From NCBI RefSeq assembly GCF_030452765.1, contig NZ_JAKDLO010000010.1, forward strand, positions 1-45,521: a stretch of DNA of 45,521 nt, written 5' to 3'. Source of the DNA: Intrasporangium sp. (GTDB lineage Bacteria; Actinomycetota; Actinomycetes; Actinomycetales; Dermatophilaceae). This document shows positions 40,151 through 45,521 of this stretch, piece by piece (within the stretch, counting starts at the first letter, position 1; each line of letters starts with the position of its first letter). The position numbers and the translations under genes are program-made. The notes under the pieces were generated by a model. It was not told where the DNA came from. It did no database searches and saw only the letters and a list, made by a program, of their open reading frames with translations.

Positions 40151-41670
40151 CTGACACGACGAACCAGTCCGAGCAGCCCGAGCAGGAGACGGAGTCCGCG
40201 CCTGAGCCGGTGACCACGGACGTCGACACCACGCAGTCCGCGCCTGAACCGCAGGCCACGGACGTCGACACCACGCAGTCCGCGCCTGAACCGCAGGCCA
40301 GCGTTCCCCCGGTCCCCAAGCCCAGCGGCATACCGAAGCCGAGCGCCATCCCGACGCCCGCGTCGATGGCGCGCCCAGGCCCCCGGCCGGTGCCCCCGGC
40401 CGCGAACGAGGACCACTCGGCGGCAGCTGCCTTCGGCCGCGTCGACGAGAACGGGATCGTGCACGTACGGACGAAGGAGGGCGAGCGCGAGGTCGGCAGC
40501 TTCCCGGGCGCAAGCCCCGAGGAGGCGCTGACGTACTTCGCGCGCAAGTACGACGAGCTGTACGCGTCCGCGGTCCTGCTCGAGCAGCGGCTCGCCCAGC
40601 CCGAGGTGCCGTCCAAGGATGTCAACGACGCCCTCAAGAAGCTCATCGAGCAGGTCGAGGCCGCCGCCGTCGTCGGTGACCTCGATGCGCTGCACGCCAA
40701 GCTCGACGAGATCCAGTCCGGCGTCGCCCAGAAGCGCAACCTCGAGCAGGAGGCCCGTGCTGCGGCCAAGGTGCAGGCGACGACCGAGCGGGAGGCGATC
40801 GTCGCGGCGGCCGAGACCATCGCCGACCAGCCGGAGAACAAGATCCAGTGGAAGCAGAGCGGCGCGCGGATGCGCGAGCTGCTCGACGAGTGGAAGCAGC
40901 ACCAGCGCGCCTCGACCCGTCTCGACCGCGACGCCGAGACGGCGCTGTGGCAGCGCTTCAGCACCGCCCGCAACCGCTTCGACAAGGCCCGGCGCACGCA
41001 CTTCGCCGGCCTCGACGCGGTGCACGGGGAGGCGAAGGCGGCCAAAGAGCGGCTCATCGAGGAGGCCGAGCGCCTCTCGACGAGCACCGACTGGTCGGCG
41101 ACGGCCGGCGCCTTCAAGCGGCTCATGGACGAGTGGCGTCACGCGGGACGGGCGAGCAGGTCCGACGACGACAAGCTGTGGGCCCGCTTCAAGGCGGCCC
41201 AGGACGCGTTCTTCGGGGCCAAGGACGCGGTCGTGGCGGCCGAGGAGGAGCAGTTCCGGGGGAACCTCGGCGTGAAGGAGGGCCTGCTCAGCGAGGCCGA
41301 GGGGCTCGTGCCGGTGACCGACCTCGAGCAGTCCAAGGTGGCGTTGCGCTCGATCCAGGACCGGTGGGACGCCGCGGGCAAGGTGCCCCGCGCCGACATG
41401 GACCGCATCGAGAAGGCCCTGCGCCGGGTCGAGCAGGCGGTCCGCGACGCCGACGAGAAACGCTGGAAGTCGTCGAACCCGGAGGTCGCGGCGCGGGCGC
41501 AGGGCATGGTCGACCAGCTCGAGCGGGCGGTCTCCGACCTCGAGTCCGACCTCGCCAAGGCCCAGTCCTCGGGCAACGAGGCCAGGATCCGCAAGGCCCA
41601 GGAGTCGCTCGATGCCCGGCGTGCGTGGCTCGAGCAGGCAAAGAGCGCAGCCAATGAGTATGGCGGCTGA
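40147..41670 (+). CDS. DUF349-repeat coiled-coil protein
   Basis: This 507-residue protein has a disordered, acidic, repeat-rich N-terminus (1-60), a Pro-rich stretch, a region with FGRVDENGIVHVRTKEGERE (about 97-118), and then a long helical part with at least three DUF349 units marked by WKQSGARMRELLDEWKQH, WSATAGAFKRLMDEWRHAG and SKVALRSIQDRWDAAG. No enzyme motif is present. DUF349 proteins are widespread and their role is unknown. The ATG overlaps the cyclophilin stop. The 3' end lies at the junction with the transposon region; the last residues NEYGG and the stop lie in a 17-bp sequence repeated 86 bases downstream. Confidence 0.9.
   Translation: MTDTTNQSEQPEQETESAPEPVTTDVDTTQSAPEPQATDVDTTQSAPEPQASVPPVPKPSGIPKPSAIPTPASMARPGPRPVPPAANEDHSAAAAFGRVDENGIVHVRTKEGEREVGSFPGASPEEALTYFARKYDELYASAVLLEQRLAQPEVPSKDVNDALKKLIEQVEAAAVVGDLDALHAKLDEIQSGVAQKRNLEQEARAAAKVQATTEREAIVAAAETIADQPENKIQWKQSGARMRELLDEWKQHQRASTRLDRDAETALWQRFSTARNRFDKARRTHFAGLDAVHGEAKAAKERLIEEAERLSTSTDWSATAGAFKRLMDEWRHAGRASRSDDDKLWARFKAAQDAFFGAKDAVVAAEEEQFRGNLGVKEGLLSEAEGLVPVTDLEQSKVALRSIQDRWDAAGKVPRADMDRIEKALRRVEQAVRDADEKRWKSSNPEVAARAQGMVDQLERAVSDLESDLAKAQSSGNEARIRKAQESLDARRAWLEQAKSAANEYGG
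40195..40299 (+). repeat. In-frame tandem repeat in the DUF349 gene
   Basis: A 42-base unit is present two and a half times (40195-40236, 40237-40278, partial 40279-40299). It encodes SAPEP-x2-TDVDTTQ, then the same with QA. It lengthens the disordered N-terminus and is a likely site of copy-number change by slippage. Confidence 0.8.
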
Positions 41671-41764
41671 GCCAAGGTGTGAGGATCGACCGAGCGCCAG
41701 CGAGGGAGGCCCGGAGCGCCGGTTCGGCTCGGCCGCCCAGAAGGTTCGGCGGCTGAGCCAAGGT
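41662..41764 (+). repeat. 17-bp direct repeat at the DUF349/transposon junction
   Basis: GGCGGCTGAGCCAAGGT occurs at 41662-41678, covering the DUF349 stop, and again at 41748-41764, directly before the truncated Tn3 transposase. The two are 86 bases apart. The 69 bases between hold no gene I recognise. The repeat is longer than the 5-bp duplication made by Tn3 elements. Confidence 0.75.
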
Positions 41765-41765
41765 C

Positions 41766-43274
41766 GTGGGGGCCGATCGGTGGCGCAACCCGGACGCGGA
41801 CCTGCCGGCCGACTTCGAGGAACACCGGGCCGAGCACTACCGCGAGCTGCGGAAACCGCTGGACCCGGCCGAGTTCATCGCGGGGCTGCGCGGGGAGCTG
41901 ACCGACGAGCTGGGCAGGTTGAACGAAGCACTGCCACAGCTGCCGTGGCTCGCGATCAGCGAGCGGCGAGCCGGAGCGATCAAGCTGACGCCGGTGCCGG
42001 CGCAGCACGAGCCGCGTAACCTGCGCCAGCTCAAGGCCGAGGTGCGCCGCCGCTGGGGCACCGTGGCGCTGGTGGACATCCTCAAGGAGAGGGTGCTGCG
42101 CACCGGCTGTCTGGAGGTGGTCACCTCGGTCAGCGGCGGCGGCAGCATTCCCGCGTCGGTGCTGGCCGAGCGACTGCTGCTGGCGATCTACGCCTACGGC
42201 ACCAATACCGGCATCCGCGCCGTCGCCGCGGGCGGGCACGGGCACAGCGAAGACGAGATCCGTTACGTCCGCCGCCGCTACTTGAGCCTGGACGCCGCGC
42301 GGGCGGTCGCGATCCGCATCGCCGACGCGACCTTCGCGGCGCGGCGGGCCGTCCTGTGGGGTGTCGGTTCGACTGCGGTCGCCTCGGACTCCACTCACGT
42401 GCGGGCCTGGGACCAGAACATCTTCACCGAGTGGCACTCCCGCTACGGCGGCCGCGGTGTGTTGATCTACTGGCATGTGGAGCGTAAGTCGATGGTGGTG
42501 CACTCGCAGCTGATCTCCTGCACCGCATCGGAGGTTGCCGCGATGGTCGAAGGAGCGATGCGGCACAGCACCACCATGCGCCTGGAGGGCACCTACGTCG
42601 ACTCTCACGGGCAGTCCGAGATCGGCTTCGGCATCACCCGACTGCTGGGCTTCGACCTGCTGCCCCGGATCAAGCAGATCAACCGGATCAAGCTCTACGT
42701 CGATGCCTCAGGTGGCCGCGACGCCTACCCGAACCTTGCCGCTGCGCTGACCAGGCCGATCCGCTGGGACCTGATCGCCGAGCAGTACGACATGACGATG
42801 CGCTACGCCACCGCGATCCGCACCGGAACCCCCACGACCGAGGCGATCCTGCGCCGGTTTACCCGCAGCGCCTCGCACCCGACCTACGCGGCGATGCTGG
42901 AGATCGGCCGCGCCCAGAAGACCATCTTCGTGTGCCGGTACTTGCGGCTGCGGGAGTTGCAGCGCGAGATCGAGGAAGGACTCAACGTCGTCGAGTCCTC
43001 TCACCGGGCCGGCGGCACCATCGCCGGCAACCACCGCGACGAACAGGAGATGTTCGTCGCCTGCCTGCGCATCCTGCAAGCCGCGCTGGTGTACGTGAAG
43101 ACGCTGATGCTGCAAGACGTCCTCGTGGAGCCAGCCTGGTTCGAACGGCTCGGCGACGCCGATCGTCGCGGACTCACCCCGCTCTTCTGGAACCACGTGC
43201 TGCCCTACGGCGAGGTGAACCTTGATATGTCCAAACGGCTCACCCTCACCGATCCCGCAGCCCCGCCGCAGTGA
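41766..43274 (+). CDS. tnpA: Tn3-family transposase, N-terminal half missing
   Basis: This 502-residue open frame covers only the C-terminal half of a Tn3-type transposase (normally about 970-1000). It opens in the middle of the protein with GADRWRNPDADLPADFEEHR and keeps the DDE set: D208 (ASDSTHVRAW), D279 (GTYVDSHGQSE) and E410 (GLNVVESSHRA). The DNA-binding N-terminus is absent and a TGA lies in frame 12 bases upstream of the GTG, so the product is unlikely to transpose. The break coincides with the second copy of the 17-bp repeat. It is convergent with the resolvase remnant, 14 bases away. Confidence 0.88.
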   Translation: MGADRWRNPDADLPADFEEHRAEHYRELRKPLDPAEFIAGLRGELTDELGRLNEALPQLPWLAISERRAGAIKLTPVPAQHEPRNLRQLKAEVRRRWGTVALVDILKERVLRTGCLEVVTSVSGGGSIPASVLAERLLLAIYAYGTNTGIRAVAAGGHGHSEDEIRYVRRRYLSLDAARAVAIRIADATFAARRAVLWGVGSTAVASDSTHVRAWDQNIFTEWHSRYGGRGVLIYWHVERKSMVVHSQLISCTASEVAAMVEGAMRHSTTMRLEGTYVDSHGQSEIGFGITRLLGFDLLPRIKQINRIKLYVDASGGRDAYPNLAAALTRPIRWDLIAEQYDMTMRYATAIRTGTPTTEAILRRFTRSASHPTYAAMLEIGRAQKTIFVCRYLRLRELQREIEEGLNVVESSHRAGGTIAGNHRDEQEMFVACLRILQAALVYVKTLMLQDVLVEPAWFERLGDADRRGLTPLFWNHVLPYGEVNLDMSKRLTLTDPAAPPQ

Positions 43275-43288
43275 CCGCTGCGCTCTCG

Positions 43289-43772
43289 TCAGCCGGTGGA
43301 AGCGGCCGCACGCAGGTACTGGTACACCGTCTCGCGGCTGATCCCGAACTCCCGCGCCAGCGCTGCCTTCGCCTCGCCAGCATCGGCGCGCGCCTTCAGG
43401 TCCGCGACCTGCCCAGCGGTCAAGGAGGGCTTGCGGCCGCGGTAGGCGCCGCGTCGCTTGGCCAGCGCGATGCCTTCGCGCTGCCGCTCCCGGATCAGGG
43501 CACGTTCGAACTCGGCGAAGGCCCCCATCACCGACAGCAGCAGGTTCGCCATCGGCGAATCCTCACCGGTAAAGGTCAGCTGCTCCTTCACGAACTCCAC
43601 CCGTACCCCGCGGGCGGTCAGAGCGTGGACGATGCGCCGCAGGTCGTCCAGGTTGCGGGCCAGCCGATCCAGACTGTGCACCACCACGGTGTCCCCGTCG
43701 CGGACGAACCCCAGCAACACCTCCAGCTGCGGGGGAGCAACGTCCTTGCCGGAGGCCTTGTCGGTATACACG
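43289..43772 (-). pseudogene. tnpR: Serine resolvase (TnpR), C-terminal part, split by IS4 element
   Basis: The frame encodes the resolvase from VYTDKASGKDVAPPQL to the stop: catalytic-domain motifs VVVHSLDRLARNLDDL and LTFTGEDSPMANLLLSVMGA, the helix E region EFERALIRERQREGI, and a C-terminal helix-turn-helix (AALAREFGISRETVYQYL). The N-terminal 25 residues with the catalytic serine are on the other side of the IS (45400-45476). Joined at one copy of the 10-bp duplication, the two parts give 186 residues in frame. An internal GTG could start a 160-residue product without the active-site serine. Confidence 0.85.
43763..43772. repeat. Left copy of the IS4 target-site duplication
   Basis: GGTATACACG directly flanks the IS left end and is repeated exactly at 45390-45399 on the other side. 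A 10-base duplication fits IS4-family insertion. Confidence 0.9.
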
Positions 43773-43791
43773 CAATGCCACGTAGCGTAAT
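43773..43791 (+). repeat. IS4 element left terminal inverted repeat
   Basis: CAATGCCACGTAGCGTAAT; pairs with the right repeat at 45371-45389 with one mismatch. Confidence 0.9.
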
Positions 43792-43796
43792 CCGGG

Positions 43797-45305
43797 TCAT
43801 GACGCGCGTGGGTGGACGGCGTGCAGGTTGATAGTGGGCGGCCGGTCGTGGCGGGTGCTGGCCGGCTCGTCGGGTCGCTTGACGCGGTAGCTGTTGTGCC
43901 GGGCGCGTTTGACAGCGCGCGGACACGTGCGCTGCCGGCGTTTCGGGATGCGCGCCCGCGCGATCCTCCTCAGGTGGCCGGGTAGTGCCGCGTGCCAGTC
44001 CTCAGGGGGGAATGTCCGCCGTCCCGGTAGCGGTACGGCGGATCAGGCGCACGGCCTTGGTGAAGGAGATCCGGTCCGGGTCCAGGTCCGCGGCGGCCAA
44101 GGCCCGCGCGATCAGCGCACAGATCGCGTGGTGCACGATCAGATGGGCCCAGATCTCCTGGTACACCAGGTCCGGCAGCCGCGAACGCAGCACCTTGCCC
44201 GGGCCCCGCAGATGCGTCTTGAGCTGGTCGTTGGCGGTCTCTTCCTCCCATCGCTGGTGATACGCCCCGGCCAGATCGTCCGGCCCGGCCTGCGGCCGGG
44301 TCGATGATCGACGTGAGGAGCACGACCAGCTCGCCGGTGCCGTTCCCGGCCCGGTCCGGCACGTCGTACTCGATCACCCGCACCAGCCGCGCCACCGGCA
44401 GCCCGTTGCTGCCGCGGGCGTCGGGATGCTCGGCCAGGTCGTGCCCGGCGCGGGCCGCGGCCAGGATCTTCTGACGGCGGGCACCGCGGATGCTCGAGTC
44501 CATGACCACGGACAGGTAGGTGCCGTCGGTCAGGACCTCGATGGCAGGCAGGGCCAGCTGGGTCGGGGCGCGCCACAACAGGGCGGCACCGGTCGCCGCG
44601 GCGGTGTCCCACGCGGCCCATGAGTAGAAGCCCCGGTCCGCGGTGAGCAGCTCGTCGGGGCGCAGCCGCGGGTAGATCCGCTGTGCGAGGCTCTTCTCCC
44701 CGACCGAGTACGCGTCGACCTCGGCGGCGACGAACGCGTGGGTGCCGCACTCGGCGAGGGCAACCACCCGCGCCTTGGGGAACGCAGACCGGTTCGCCCC
44801 GGACCCGGCATACCCGAACTCGGCCGCGTTCTGCTTCGAGTCGGGCACGTCCACCTCGAACCCGTCGATCGCCAGCAGCCGCCACCCGCGCAGGAACGAC
44901 CCACGCGCCGTGCCCAACGCCGCCTCGCCCGCGCCCGGCCCAGCCTCCCCGCCGACCGGACCGCAGGTGCGCTCGAACAACTCGGGAAACACCTTCCGGC
45001 CCAAACGTTTCCGCGCCTGGGTGATCGCGCCGGCGGTCGGTACGCTCCAGGCCGCGTCCCAGCAGCCGAACCGGTCCAGCGACCCGGTCACCTTCGCCGC
45101 GACCTCCTCGTGGTCATCCTCCGGGAACAGGCACAACGCGAGCGTCAGATAGGTGATCACGTGCGCGGGCAGCTTGCCGTCCGAGCGGCGCTCCTTCTTC
45201 CCGCACACCGCCGACCGCCTCATCGACCGCGTCCCGCCCGACCGCCTCGACCAGCACCCCCAAGCTCACCTGATCCGGACGCGCCACTACCGCTGCTGAA
45301 CCCAT
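43797..45305 (-). pseudogene. IS4-family transposase with three frameshifts
   Basis: Frame 1 starts at ATG 45305 (MGSAAVVARPDQVSLGVLVE, AVGRDAVDEAV). Frame 2 continues with CGKKERRSDGKLPAHVITYL, RKRLGRKVFPELFER, LLAIDGFEVDVPDS (first Asp) and LLTADRGFYSW (second Asp). Frame 3 holds DDLAGAYHQRWEEETANDQL K, the IS4 signature Y-x2-R-x3-E-x6-K, and RLPDLVYQEIWAHLIVHHAI. Frame 4 ends PRAVKRARHNSYRVKRPDEP to the TGA at 43797. The shifts lie near 45207-45215, 44279-44300 and at a run of six G (44005-44010). Each is repaired by removing one base. As read, no active transposase can be made unless frames are rejoined by slippage. Confidence 0.85.
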
Positions 45306-45370
45306 GACCGGCCATCCCAGCAGACCCACCCGTCACACCCGCCACGACACGCCGCACACCCACCGACAAA

Positions 45371-45389
45371 ATTAGGCTACGTGGCATTG
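45371..45389 (-). repeat. IS4 element right terminal inverted repeat
   Basis: Read inward it is CAATGCCACGTAGCCTAAT, one mismatch from the left end. Confidence 0.9.
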
Positions 45390-45399
45390 GGTATACACG
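45390..45399. repeat. Right copy of the IS4 target-site duplication
   Basis: GGTATACACG, identical to 43763-43772. Confidence 0.9.
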
Positions 45400-45476
45400 C
45401 GGTCCAGCACGACGCCGTCGAGCTGCCGATCGACGTTCTGATCGAAACTACTCACCCCTGATGTACCCGTAAACAT
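45400..45476 (-). pseudogene. tnpR: Serine resolvase (TnpR), N-terminal part, split by IS4 element
   Basis: From ATG 45476 the frame reads MFTGTSGVSSFDQNVDRQLD GVVLDR and joins VYTDKASGKD across the IS. The segment VSSFDQN contains the catalytic serine. Before it, the other frame reads VYGYIR, the normal first strand (GYIRVSSFDQN). The two frames would be continuous if the GGGG run at 45455-45458 had one base fewer. The gene is therefore damaged twice, by this frameshift and by the IS. Confidence 0.75.
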
Positions 45477-45521
45477 TCAGCCGGGGTTCCGGGTGAGGGC
45501 ATGATTTGTGGCCGCCGGTGA

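Larger units (their letters stand above)
43773..45389 (-). mobile_element. IS4-family insertion sequence (1617 bp)
   Basis: Both ends carry 19-bp inverted repeats matching at 18 of 19 positions (CAATGCCACGTAGCGTAAT at the left; the right end read inward differs only at position 15). A perfect 10-bp direct repeat (43763-43772 and 45390-45399) flanks the element. Inside is one transposase gene with three frameshifts. The element interrupts the tnpR gene of the Tn3 remnant. Confidence 0.93.
41766..45521 (+). mobile_element. Tn3-family transposon remnant carrying a nested IS4 element
   Basis: The region holds a truncated tnpA and a split tnpR in convergent orientation, which is typical of some Tn3-family members in actinobacteria. 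The left end and left terminal repeat are lost. The right end is beyond the window, so passenger genes and the res site cannot be judged. The nested IS shows that the transposon was present before the IS arrived. Confidence 0.75.

Noticed and set aside
40195-40299. CRISPR-like repeat
   Set aside because: The repeats are directly adjacent, in frame within a gene, with no spacers and no cas genes nearby.
44139-44885. Separate 248-codon gene inside the IS
   Set aside because: Most of it is an out-of-frame shadow of the IS4 transposase, without its own motifs.
45114-45329. Independent small gene on the minus strand
   Set aside because: Its first half encodes the N-terminus of the IS4 transposase before a frameshift; the rest is out of frame with the family sequence.

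Overview
The window is high-GC DNA (about 70%) with dense, often overlapping genes and many GTG starts. The gene content and order point to an actinobacterium, most likely of the order Micrococcales (Intrasporangiaceae/Dermatophilaceae-like; the family is an inference from gene content only). Most of the window is ordinary chromosomal core. The two ends are accessory.

Left end (1-2100): the 5' part of a gene for a secreted allene-oxide-cyclase-like protein, a broken tetratricopeptide-repeat gene, and two type II toxin-antitoxin modules facing each other (Phd-like antitoxin + PIN toxin; ribbon-helix-helix antitoxin + MazF-like toxin). Each module has a recognisable candidate operator.

2100-16100: metabolic genes. 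A SatP-type acetate carrier lies upstream of acetyl-CoA synthetase. They are followed by an amidohydrolase, a DUF2332 protein, an aldo/keto reductase, a YciO-type protein, a DUF2695-like protein, an L-2-hydroxyglutarate oxidase-like enzyme, a flavin reductase/LLM oxidoreductase pair behind a palindromic operator, a SpoU-type RNA methyltransferase, a histidine phosphatase and a GCS2-type carboxylate-amine ligase.

16100-25000: a conserved actinobacterial block on the minus strand, in transcription order: CDP-alcohol phosphatidyltransferase, DUF881, small basic protein, DUF881, gcvH, GarA/OdhI-like FHA protein, FtsR-like MerR regulator, bifunctional-nuclease protein, second MerR regulator, gcvP. 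This is the order of Rv1822-Rv1832 in Mycobacterium tuberculosis. It links membrane lipid synthesis, division regulation and the glycine cleavage system. gcvP has its own promoter and a single-aptamer glycine riboswitch.

25200-39200: a membrane protein, a META-domain lipoprotein and tRNA-Pro(GGG). Then comes a long, tightly packed minus-strand operon (transcription order VOC protein, MBL hydrolase, hisS, ald, xerD, parA-like, scpA, scpB, rluB, tyrA, cmk, plsC-like, der) coupling chromosome segregation and condensation with ribosome maturation and amino-acid metabolism. xerD appears to start at a CTG codon overlapping the ald stop.

39300-45521: a membrane-anchored cyclophilin and a DUF349 protein, then a decayed mobile region. 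A Tn3-family transposase lacking its N-terminal half abuts the DUF349 gene through a 17-bp direct repeat. Its convergent resolvase gene is split by a 1617-bp IS4-family element with 19-bp terminal repeats and a perfect 10-bp target duplication. The IS transposase carries three frameshifts and the resolvase one. No CRISPR array, phage module or clearly novel defence system was found. The most notable observations are regulatory (riboswitch, operators, iteron-like repeats), the CTG start of xerD, and the nested decay of the transposon.
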